Part shown: positions 1-7,367 of the stretch, piece after piece
How the letters are laid out: every line of letters begins with the position of its first letter
Numbering within the stretch: position 1 is the stretch's first letter
NCBI GenBank assembly: GCA_021781115.1
Contig: JAJXXL010000507.1
Coordinates: 1-41,943 of the forward strand
Length of the DNA: 41,943 nucleotides
Direction: 5' to 3'
Origin: Planctomycetota bacterium
GTDB taxonomy: Bacteria > Planctomycetota > Planctomycetia > Planctomycetales > Planctomycetaceae
Translations under genes and position numbers: made by a program
The notes under the pieces: model-generated
The model's input: only the letters and a program-made list of their open reading frames with translations
What the model was told of the DNA's origin: nothing
Databases searched by the model: none

Positions 1-1
1 C

Positions 2-469
2 CGAATCGGCCTGGCGCAGGCGCTGATCAACGACCCCGAGCTGATTCTGCTCGACGAACCGACCAGCGGTCTCGACCCGATCGGCTCGCGCGATATGAAG
101 GACATGATTGAAAAGCTCAGGGAAGAGGGCAAAACGGTGGTTATGTGCAGCCACCTGCTGGGCGACGTGCAGGACGTATGCGACCGAATCGCGATTCTCG
201 ACGGGGGCGAACTCAAGGTGCTGGGCAAAGTCGAGGATCTGCTGGCCGATCAGGGCGTGACGCAAATCAAGGCCAGCTCACTGTCGGCGGCGGCGATTTC
301 CGAAATCGAAGCCGTTCTGGCCCGCCACGGGGCCCAGGTGCTGGAAGTCGGGCACCCGAACACGACCCTCGAAGACCTGTTCGTCAAAACCGTGCGTGAT
401 GCGGCGGCCCGGCCCGGCCAGCGGTATGTGCCCGAAGCCCCGGCGGCCAAGGCGCCCGCCAAGGCCTAG
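2..469 (+). CDS. ABC transporter ATP-binding protein (C-terminal part)
   Basis: The frame is open from base 2, so the gene begins before the window and only its last 155 codons are visible. The visible part opens at the end of the ABC signature region (RIGLAQAL), followed by Walker B and D-loop ([13 protein letters not shown]) and the H-loop (VVMCSHLL). This is the nucleotide-binding subunit of an ABC-2 type exporter. The last 60 or so residues form the accessory C-terminal domain seen in many ABC-2 ATPases, and the protein ends in an Ala/Pro/Lys tail. The permease gene follows 105 bp downstream on the same strand, so the two very likely form one transporter. The substrate cannot be told from the sequence. 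The Walker A motif lies outside the window. Confidence 0.93.
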   Translation, partial: RIGLAQALINDPELILLDEPTSGLDPIGSRDMKDMIEKLREEGKTVVMCSHLLGDVQDVCDRIAILDGGELKVLGKVEDLLADQGVTQIKASSLSAAAISEIEAVLARHGAQVLEVGHPNTTLEDLFVKTVRDAAARPGQRYVPEAPAAKAPAKA

Positions 470-574
470 TGGTTGCCGGCCCGTTTTCGTGGTGCAACGG
501 TCCTGCGGCGTGATTTGGCCGCGGGCGTTCAGCCTTTTCAGCTTTTCGACGTGCGATGACAACGCTGGTGCAGC

Positions 575-2173
575 ATGGATTTTGACCCGGTTCCCTACGA
601 CTTGGTTGGCGCGACGACATTGTGGTGCCTGGGGTTGCTGATCGTTTCAGCGATTACGCTGGTCACCCTGACCATCACGTCGATTTTGACGGTCGGCGCG
701 ACGGGGCCGTTGCGGGTTCTGGCCGAGATCCGATCGTGTGCCGGCGATTGGTTCGGCACCTCGCCGCGGCGGCTGGGGGCGCTGGCGCTGCTGACGATCC
801 GCGAGTCGATCCGCCGCAAATCGCTGTTTGTGTTCGTGGTGTTCGCGGTGCTGTTTCTATTTGCGGGCTGGTTCATGCGGGGGCTGCCCAACGATTCGAC
901 GTTTCATGTCAACGTGTACGTGAGCTTTGTGCTTCGCACGATCAGTTGGCTGACGCTGGTGGTCATGCTGCTTTTGGCGTGCTGGGGCCTTCCCGAAGAC
1001 ATCAAGGCCCGCTCGCTGCACACCGTAGTGACCAAGCCGGTGCGCAAGAATGAAGTGGTGCTGGGGCGGATCCTGGGTTACGCCGCCGTGGGTGGCCTCG
1101 TGCTGCTGGTCATGGGGGTCGTGGGGTACTTCTGGATTTTGCGGCAGTTGCCGGCGCAGCAGCGGTCGCGGCTGGTGGCGCGGGTGCCGGTGTACGGTGC
1201 GCTGACCTTTCTTGACCGCGAAGGAAGCCCGGCCAAAGAGGGCGTGAATACGGGCGACATCTGGATGTTTCGCAGTTACATTGAGGGAAACACCAAGGCC
1301 CGCGCGATGTGGGATTTTCAAAACATTGACCCGGCTCGGCTGCAAACGGCCGGGGGCGGTGCGCTCAGGCTCGAATCCAACTTTCAGGTGTTCCGCACCT
1401 ACAAGGGCAACATTGAGCGCGGCATCTTGTGCCAGTTCGTGTTTGTGAACGAAGCCCGCAAGATCCGGGCCCCCGTGCCGGCGTTTGAAGTGCAGGAGTT
1501 TCGCGAAAACCTGCATACGATCGCTCCCGAACTGACCGACGAGGCAGGCAAGCCGGTGAACCTGTTTACCGACCTGATTCAGGACGGCAACCTGAAGATT
1601 GAGGTGCGGTGCCTGTCGGGCCAGCAGTTTCTGGGCGTGGCCCGCCCCGACCTGTTCATTCGCCTGCCCGACCGGACGTTTGCCGAAACCTATTTCAAGG
1701 GCGTTCTGGGCATCGGCCTGATGCTGTTCCTGGTCATCGTGCTGGGGGTCGTGGCCAGCAGCTTTCTGAAGGGGCCGATTGCCACGATTCTGGCCGTGTT
1801 CGTGCTCATCGTGGGGCGGATGGCGCGGCCGTTTCTCGAGTCAATGACGGCGGGCGAAATCCAGGGCGTCGGCGCGCTCGAATCGCTGTACAAGATTCCC
1901 GCGCATATCAACCCCTCAGTGCAGCTCGACCCGTCGGCAGGCGTCAAAATCACGCAGGCGATCGACTCGGCCGAATTGAACCTGTTGTGGGCGATCAAGT
2001 TCCTGTTTCCTGAGTTCAAGTATTACGATATGGCGGAATATGTGGCCAAAGGGTACGACGTGCCCTGGTCGGCGGCGATTTTGCCGAGCCTGGCGATTAC
2101 CGTCGGCTACGCCCTGCCCTGGATCCTGCTCGGGCATGTGTGCCTGAAACTGCGCGAACTGGAGTCGAAATGA
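575..2173 (+). CDS. ABC-2 type transporter permease
   Basis: This 532-residue inner-membrane protein is the likely permease partner of the ATPase just upstream. Hydrophobic segments are visible near residues 14-40, 80-100, 118-138, 165-190, 375-410 and 500-525. Between the second and third pair of segments lies a polar stretch (about 190-365) that should be an extracytoplasmic domain. The cytoplasmic loop with LHTVVTKPVRKNEVVLGR is typical of ABC-2 permeases, which carry a T-x-P-x-x-R/K-type motif between membrane helices. The stop codon overlaps the start of the next gene in an ATGA arrangement, which suggests translational coupling. The exported substrate is unknown. Confidence 0.9.
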   Translation: MDFDPVPYDLVGATTLWCLGLLIVSAITLVTLTITSILTVGATGPLRVLAEIRSCAGDWFGTSPRRLGALALLTIRESIRRKSLFVFVVFAVLFLFAGWFMRGLPNDSTFHVNVYVSFVLRTISWLTLVVMLLLACWGLPEDIKARSLHTVVTKPVRKNEVVLGRILGYAAVGGLVLLVMGVVGYFWILRQLPAQQRSRLVARVPVYGALTFLDREGSPAKEGVNTGDIWMFRSYIEGNTKARAMWDFQNIDPARLQTAGGGALRLESNFQVFRTYKGNIERGILCQFVFVNEARKIRAPVPAFEVQEFRENLHTIAPELTDEAGKPVNLFTDLIQDGNLKIEVRCLSGQQFLGVARPDLFIRLPDRTFAETYFKGVLGIGLMLFLVIVLGVVASSFLKGPIATILAVFVLIVGRMARPFLESMTAGEIQGVGALESLYKIPAHINPSVQLDPSAGVKITQAIDSAELNLLWAIKFLFPEFKYYDMAEYVAKGYDVPWSAAILPSLAITVGYALPWILLGHVCLKLRELESK

Positions 2174-3537
2174 ACACGCTGACCTCGCTGCAACGCAAGG
2201 CGATTTACGTGGGCGGAATCATTCTGTTGATCATTCCCGTGATCTTTCTGGGCATGCCCGCCGCCCCCGCCGGCTCAGGCAACGCCTCGGGCAGCGCCGG
2301 TGGGCTGCTGGTGCGGTTGCGGGCGGCGAACGACCTGGGCGAAAGTTCACTGGGCAAGGTCGACCCGGCCAGTGCCACGATGAACCTCGTGCTGCTCGGG
2401 CAGCGGGGCCTGGCGGCGTGCCTGTTGTGGATGGACTGGGACGAACAGCAAAAGACGAAGAACTGGGGCAAGCTGCGCTCGACGACCGAATCCATCATTT
2501 TGCTGGAGCCGCATTTCACAAAGGTCTGGGTGCACCAGGGCTGGAACCTGGCGTTTAACGTTTCTGCCGAGTGGGACCGGGTCGACGACCGGTACTACTG
2601 GGTCAAAGAGGGTGCGAAGTTCCTGCAAAACGGCGTGCTGCTGAACGAGCGTTACCCTGAGTTGTACTGGTATTCGGGCGATTTTCTGGGGAAGAAGATC
2701 GGGCGCTCTGACGAATGGAAGCAATTCCGCCACTTCTTTCGCGATGACCCCGACAAAGAGCATTACCCCAGCGGCCTCGACCCGCGAATCAACCCCGAAG
2801 GCAAAGACAATTACCTCGTGGCCCGCGGGTGGTTCAAGCAGGCCAACGACTGGCTCGACAACCCGCGTGGCAAGGAACAGCACGTGATGGCGAAGATTCT
2901 GTTCCGTTCGTACCCCACACGGGCCTTGCTCGACTTCGCCTCGACCTTGCAGCGTGAGGGCATTTTCGAAGAGGTCTGCCGCAAAGCGTGGGAAGACGCA
3001 TTCCAGGAATGGACGACCGTGTACGGCGCTGAAAAATATGAATCAGACGCGGGCCTCGTGCACCTCGAAGTCTCACGCGAGGAAGAAGCCGACCTGACCA
3101 AAGCCGAAAAAGACATTTCCGATGTGCGGAAAAAAATCAGCTTCTGGGTCGGGCGATACCAGGACATGACCAATTACCGTTACTGGCGCACCCGGGCCCT
3201 GGCCGAAGGCGAACAGAACACGGTCGAGGCCCACCGCGAATTGTACACCGGCGAGCGGGCTTATTTGCAGGGCAACTTCACCGAGGCGAAACAGTTGCTC
3301 GTCAGCGGCATGACCAAGTATGAAAAAATGGTGAACGATTATCCGCCGCTGGCCGACGACGACGAAACCATCGAAGAGGGGCTGATGGGCCAACTCAACT
3401 GGCGGGCCTGCCTGCTGCTCGACCAAGAGCCGGTGCCTGAAACGTACCCGCTTAAAAAGATGTGGACGGAAAAACAATCGCACATGCAGCGCGTCGAAGA
3501 CGACTTCAAGCGCCGCCGCCGCAACGCCTCACGCTGA
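2170..3537 (+). CDS. Membrane-anchored helical protein coupled to the ABC transporter
   Basis: I do not recognise the family. The product has 455 residues. Its start is placed at 2170 because this ATG overlaps the permease stop (ATGA) and has a GGAG ribosome site five bases upstream; an in-frame ATG at 2140 lies inside the permease gene. Residues 11-28 form a single membrane segment, followed by a Gly/Ala/Ser-rich linker. The rest is soluble, rich in Trp and Tyr, mostly helical, and looks like TPR-type repeats (LLEPHFTKVWVHQGWNLAFN; later GERAYLQGNFTEAKQLLVSG). The C-terminus is strongly basic (KRRRRN). Most likely it sits in the membrane with a large extracytoplasmic helical domain and assists the ABC exporter. 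Role inferred from position only. Confidence 0.85.
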   Translation: MNTLTSLQRKAIYVGGIILLIIPVIFLGMPAAPAGSGNASGSAGGLLVRLRAANDLGESSLGKVDPASATMNLVLLGQRGLAACLLWMDWDEQQKTKNWGKLRSTTESIILLEPHFTKVWVHQGWNLAFNVSAEWDRVDDRYYWVKEGAKFLQNGVLLNERYPELYWYSGDFLGKKIGRSDEWKQFRHFFRDDPDKEHYPSGLDPRINPEGKDNYLVARGWFKQANDWLDNPRGKEQHVMAKILFRSYPTRALLDFASTLQREGIFEEVCRKAWEDAFQEWTTVYGAEKYESDAGLVHLEVSREEEADLTKAEKDISDVRKKISFWVGRYQDMTNYRYWRTRALAEGEQNTVEAHRELYTGERAYLQGNFTEAKQLLVSGMTKYEKMVNDYPPLADDDETIEEGLMGQLNWRACLLLDQEPVPETYPLKKMWTEKQSHMQRVEDDFKRRRRNASR

Positions 3538-3597
3538 ATACCGCACCGGAGGTGAGTTGGCCGGGGCGCTGAAAAACAAAGTCAGCAGTAGTCGCCA

Positions 3598-3616
3598 CCG
3601 GCCGAAAAGCGGCCGG
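3598..3616. terminator. GC-rich hairpin after the ABC operon
   Basis: A perfect 7-bp inverted repeat (CCGGCCG and CGGCCGG) surrounds a five-base AAAAG loop, 61 bp after the stop of the membrane-anchored gene. It is followed by a T-containing but not uniform stretch. It is a plausible transcription end for the plus-strand ABC operon, although the U-tract is weak. Confidence 0.4.
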
Positions 3617-3641
3617 ATTCGTTATTCCCTACGCGATCGCT

Positions 3642-3661
3642 CAATTGCCGATCGGCAATTG
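3642..3661. repeat. Perfect 20-bp palindrome between convergent operons
   Basis: CAATTGCCGA is followed immediately by its reverse complement, giving a 20-bp dyad with no spacer. It begins nine bases beyond the stop codon of the last gene of the minus-strand cassette. The position fits a minus-strand terminator or a protein-binding site; no clear U-tract follows on either strand. Confidence 0.45.
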
Positions 3662-3670
3662 TAGTTCACC

Positions 3671-4183
3671 TTAGACTTGCATGTCATTCGGCCGGTAACG
3701 ATCGGCGTCTGTTGGCTCTTGAAACGGTCCGATGACATCCCGATTCGAAACAAGATTAGCCATGCCCATCGCCCAATCTTTGATCCGCCGCTTCGCCTCC
3801 AAATCGTTGTCATAGCTGGCCCTGTTAATCTCAGGGACAACGCAGTGCGCCCAAGGCGCGCCAAACCTGGCGTCAAGTGAATCCGCAGTAGAACGAAAGC
3901 TCAGCCCCTGAAAGCCCGAGTCCGAGGGAAGTAGCTGCATTCTTGACGAGTTCACGATTGCAAGTCGAAACCGCACCTCAGGGTTTTCGAGGCGAAATGC
4001 AGACCAGATCTCCGTTCGGAGCCGGCTGCGAATGAAGGAAAGGCCATCGGTGTCATTGTTGGCAGGCAGGAACCTCGATTGGTGCACCGGAGGCGTTCGA
4101 GCGGGATCGAAATAGATCGGGTTTCCGCGCGGCCCGATTTGACGATACAGGAGTTCGTCTGCATGAACATCGGGCATTGTCAT
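3671..4183 (-). CDS. TIGR04255-cassette protein, third gene, function unknown
   Basis: The product has 170 residues, with no signal peptide or membrane segment, so it is probably cytoplasmic. It opens with MTMPDVHADELLYRQIGPRG and then has PANNDTDGLSFIRSR; I associate this layout with small proteins that travel with TIGR04255 genes, but this is memory of a pattern, not a search. A His-Cys pair (WAHCVV) sits near residue 112. The start could be 4183 or the second ATG at 4177, and neither has a clear ribosome site. It lies 42 bp after the second cassette gene and in the same reading frame; only one TGA separates the two frames. No catalytic motif was recognised. Confidence 0.72.
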   Translation of the reverse strand: MTMPDVHADELLYRQIGPRGNPIYFDPARTPPVHQSRFLPANNDTDGLSFIRSRLRTEIWSAFRLENPEVRFRLAIVNSSRMQLLPSDSGFQGLSFRSTADSLDARFGAPWAHCVVPEINRASYDNDLEAKRRIKDWAMGMANLVSNRDVIGPFQEPTDADRYRPNDMQV

Positions 4184-4225
4184 GTAGCTGGGCTCTGCAT
4201 AGACCTGAATTCGCGGTCGACGACG

Positions 4226-4672
4226 TCACGCACCTGCCGCCTGCGGACGCTGAGGGATCGGAACGATTTGCAGGATCCGGCCATCGACGTAGTCGGTACG
4301 TTCGGCGTTGGCAGTGTTGTAGAAGGTCAATTCCCAGACCCATTCACGCCCATCTGGCAGAGTTGCTCGTCGCTCAACAATTACTCCGCCCGCTGGTTCA
4401 GGGACAATGCAAGTAGGCGGCTCCCAGGGAGCTTGCTTTCTAAGAAAATTCAGCCAGGCAATTGCAGCCTCGATTGCTGAACGATTCGGCGGTGGATCAC
4501 CAATTGCCGATGGCGCATATAATGTCTGAAGTAGTGCGTCAAGACATTTGTTCCATTCAGGACTTTCCCTTGGCTGGGCTTCTGTATCAATGCTGTCCAG
4601 CCGCACGAATGGTGCGTCAGAAACCGGGCCTGTCTCTTCCCAGCTCGCGATTTTGTCAGTCGAGATCGGCAT
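4226..4672 (-). CDS. TIGR04255-cassette protein, second gene, function unknown
   Basis: This 148-residue protein has no signal peptide. The start is placed at 4672 because it is preceded by GGAG at a good distance; an in-frame ATG at 4738 would lie deep inside the upstream gene. The reading frame overlaps the end of the TIGR04255 gene by 17 bp, indicating co-translation. The middle has a helical stretch (AIEAAIAWLNFLRKQAPWEP). After it comes a beta-rich part with GGVIVERRATLPDGREWVWE, a form I associate with small proteins encoded beside TIGR04255 genes. The function is unknown. It is probably a partner or regulator of the upstream protein. Confidence 0.75.
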   Translation of the reverse strand: MPISTDKIASWEETGPVSDAPFVRLDSIDTEAQPRESPEWNKCLDALLQTLYAPSAIGDPPPNRSAIEAAIAWLNFLRKQAPWEPPTCIVPEPAGGVIVERRATLPDGREWVWELTFYNTANAERTDYVDGRILQIVPIPQRPQAAGA

Positions 4673-5510
4673 GTCGTCTCCATGCGCTTTTGGCAAGGTC
4701 CGATGCGATTCCGTCAAATGTACGCACGATCCACTCATGCCCGCGACCTATCCCGGATTCAATGGGATCAATACCAGAATCTTTTGCCGTCCCGGAATCA
4801 GCGCCAATTGGGCCTCGGGCGGTCAAACTGAGCAGCAGAACATCCTGGTGCGGTTCCCCGACGGAACGCCCAGGCTTTGACTCGACGAAAAGCCGTGCGG
4901 GGGGATCGGTCAATTCCCAGATCCACTGCCCTTGAAACCCCCGCAACTCAGCGCCTTCCGACGCGGCAAAGCCGCCCCCCCAGAGCCCGGGAAAAATCTT
5001 CGGCCAGTCGCTCGGCTCGCTCCAAAGGTTGTATTTCGGGACTCGGTTGACGTATGTCAGTTCCCAAAGGCGTGATTTGGGGGGCACTATTTTATAATCG
5101 CCGAGGAATGCCTGCCATGCTTGCCAAGCATCCCGAAAACGATCCCATGTAACACCAAACCGCGGGTAATCTTTGGTTCGTTTTCTCCAATTGAAGACGA
5201 GTCGGTTTCGTTGAACCTGACACATCCACTGATCGTCGGCCGATGTCATCTGGAGTCGACAATCAGGTTCACTCGTCAATGCCAATTGCAACGACGGCGA
5301 CAGCCATTGGCCCTGGCTGCCAAAGTCTTCGTTCGTCATGGCGATGGGCGGCATGGCGCGGACGTTAGGCAGGGTTTCCCTTTGCGTGACCCAAAACGCG
5401 CCAAGGTGGGCCTGATTCAGACCCTTGGGAGGATCAAACTGAACCGACATCGCCACCTCGACAAGTGGCGGCGCTTTGTAGGTAATGGAAGACGAAAGCT
5501 GCGGACCCAA
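4656..5510 (-). CDS. TIGR04255 family protein
   Basis: The product has 284 residues and resembles the family named TIGR04255, which is sporadically distributed and of unknown function. The hallmark is near the N-terminus: YKAPPLVEVAMSVQFDPP, then LNQAHLGAFW. Further matching features are LVFNWRKR in the middle and a WELTYVNR strand near residue 155. No signal peptide or membrane segment is present. It is the first gene of a three-gene minus-strand cassette whose downstream genes overlap it or lie close to it. The cassette looks less GC-rich than its neighbours by eye, which fits acquisition by transfer. A weak promoter candidate, with a TACAAT-like -10 at 5672-5677 but no good -35, lies upstream. 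Confidence 0.82.
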   Translation of the reverse strand: MGPQLSSSITYKAPPLVEVAMSVQFDPPKGLNQAHLGAFWVTQRETLPNVRAMPPIAMTNEDFGSQGQWLSPSLQLALTSEPDCRLQMTSADDQWMCQVQRNRLVFNWRKRTKDYPRFGVTWDRFRDAWQAWQAFLGDYKIVPPKSRLWELTYVNRVPKYNLWSEPSDWPKIFPGLWGGGFAASEGAELRGFQGQWIWELTDPPARLFVESKPGRSVGEPHQDVLLLSLTARGPIGADSGTAKDSGIDPIESGIGRGHEWIVRTFDGIASDLAKSAWRRHADLD

Positions 5511-5786
5511 GGTTCACTCCCGTGTTCGACGCTGATTCCTTGTAAGTCGGCGGATCTGGCCGAAGGCTCCGCTCAATTTCGGCTCGTTCAGTGCAGCTCG
5601 CGGATACGGCCAAGCTCACACCATCGTGGCCCGCGACAAAAGAATGTAGGGTGATTCGCATACCGTTCTGTATTGTATCCCCAGAGGCCTTTTTTTCACA
5701 GTTCAGCCGGGCAAGTCGAAACCCATTCCACCTGACAATATCGCGGGCGACAGGCAACACGCCCGGAGGCGGGTTGGCCCCCGCGT

Positions 5787-7367
5787 CTATTTCGGTTTCG
5801 GTGGGGCGGGCTGGTCGGGGGGGGTGGCTTCGTCACCGAGCGCCTTGGCATCGGCCCGGGTGTCGGCGTCGATCTTGCGCAGTTCGTCCATTTCCTCTTT
5901 GAGTTGCCGCAATTTGTCAGCGTCGAGGTACTGCTTGATCAGGGCCGTGGTTTCGTCGCACAGCTTTTGGATGCGGCCTTCGGCGGCGCGGTCTTTGGCC
6001 GATTTGGCTGCCTGCACCGCGGGCAGGCGAATGGCATCGACGGCACTCGCGTAGGCCGTACTTTTGGGCAAGTCGGCCAACTGTTTGAACAAGGCGTCGA
6101 CTTCGGCCCATTGCCCGAGTTTGGCGCGGGCGCGAATCGTGGCCGAAATCACGGCCCGGCGGGCCACCGTATCGACAAGATCAGCCTGGAGCAGTGAAAT
6201 ATCGCCTTCGACGGCCAGGCGCAGGGCGTCGTCGGGCAGTTCGACCGATTCGTCGCTGTGCACGCCGGGCACGAGGGGCAGGCGGGCCAGCAGCACCTGC
6301 CCGCTGCGCACCGACAGCCACACCAGCCGCCGATCTTCACCCACCGGGATCCGGACGGCGCCCTGGCGGTCGCTGATCAGCCGCACCGGCTGTTCGCGAG
6401 CGTCGTGCGCCACGTCGACTTCAACTCCCGCCAGCACCTTGGGCGACGGTGGCCGCGCGCGCAGGACGAGCCGCGTTTGCGGCGATTGCGGGTGGACCGT
6501 GAGGGCCACAGTTTCGATTCGCCGGCGGGTCCACAGCGGCGACCGCAACCCGGTAACGACGGTGCACGCTGCCCCGGCCCGCGCCGGGCGATCGACCACG
6601 AACCAGGTCCACGGAACCCGTTGGATCCGCTCGACCGCGCCTGCTTTGTCGAAGTGGCGGTAGTAGGGTTCGAGTTGCCGGCCCGCGCGCAGCGGGGCCC
6701 AATCGGGGTCGGGTGGGGCCAGCCACGCGGCCCGCCCGTGCAATACCACCGCCCCCGCTCGCGTTTGTTCGACGCCCGCCGTCGGGCGAAACAACTCCTG
6801 CATCAGCGCCATGCAGCCGGGGGGAATATCGCGCCGTTCCTGCACCACGCGGTCCTGGGGCAGACTCCACTGGCTGGTGGCCGTGTCGAACTCGCGGCCC
6901 TGCAACCGGTAACCGGCCCCCTGCGATTCGATTGCCAGCAAGAAAACCTTGTCGAATCGATCGCTGGAAAACCGAGCCTGCGCATCGGCGACGCTCAAAC
7001 GCCTGAGCGCCGCGGCCGCATCAGGCAGAGGCGACTCGTCTTCTGCGACTTCGGTCTGCCACATCGCACCAGCGCATCGCACGGTGTTCGCCCGCAATTC
7101 CTCAAGCAACGCGCCTCGCTGCCCCGGCAAGAACTGGGCCGCTGCACTGAACGACACAACGACCCGCACCCGGTAGGGCATCAGCTCGAGGGGAACGGCA
7201 ATTTCGAATTCACCCGCGGGGGCCGCGGGGGCGGGAGTCGCTGAGTGCGTTTTGGCCGCGTTGGCCGCCAGGCACGCCGCACACGCGGCCCAAACAACCA
7301 GCCGACCGAATCGATGCGGCGGGAAGCGGCGAAAGCCGGCGGCGAATGATGCAAAACCCACAATCAT
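5787..7367 (-). CDS. Exported protein of unknown function, third gene of the FHA/PQQ operon
   Basis: I do not recognise the family. The product has 526 residues. An N-terminal signal or anchor (about residues 20-42, VVWAACAACLAANAA) indicates export. After it comes a mixed region with many beta strands. Around residues 310-370 is a segment reminiscent of a small Ig-like or carboxypeptidase-regulatory-like domain (VEVDVAHDAREQPVRLISDR). The C-terminal 120 residues are charged and helical, probably coiled coil, and end in a Pro/Lys tail. The start overlaps the upstream stop (ATGA), so it is co-translated with the solute-binding-like gene. Likely envelope-located; no catalytic motif was seen. 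Confidence 0.82.
   Translation of the reverse strand: MIVGFASFAAGFRRFPPHRFGRLVVWAACAACLAANAAKTHSATPAPAAPAGEFEIAVPLELMPYRVRVVVSFSAAAQFLPGQRGALLEELRANTVRCAGAMWQTEVAEDESPLPDAAAALRRLSVADAQARFSSDRFDKVFLLAIESQGAGYRLQGREFDTATSQWSLPQDRVVQERRDIPPGCMALMQELFRPTAGVEQTRAGAVVLHGRAAWLAPPDPDWAPLRAGRQLEPYYRHFDKAGAVERIQRVPWTWFVVDRPARAGAACTVVTGLRSPLWTRRRIETVALTVHPQSPQTRLVLRARPPSPKVLAGVEVDVAHDAREQPVRLISDRQGAVRIPVGEDRRLVWLSVRSGQVLLARLPLVPGVHSDESVELPDDALRLAVEGDISLLQADLVDTVARRAVISATIRARAKLGQWAEVDALFKQLADLPKSTAYASAVDAIRLPAVQAAKSAKDRAAEGRIQKLCDETTALIKQYLDADKLRQLKEEMDELRKIDADTRADAKALGDEATPPDQPAPPKPK

Noticed and set aside
5434-5760. Minus-strand frame upstream of the TIGR04255 gene
   Set aside because: It overlaps the start of the TIGR04255 gene in another frame, has no conserved motif, and no convincing ribosome site was found.
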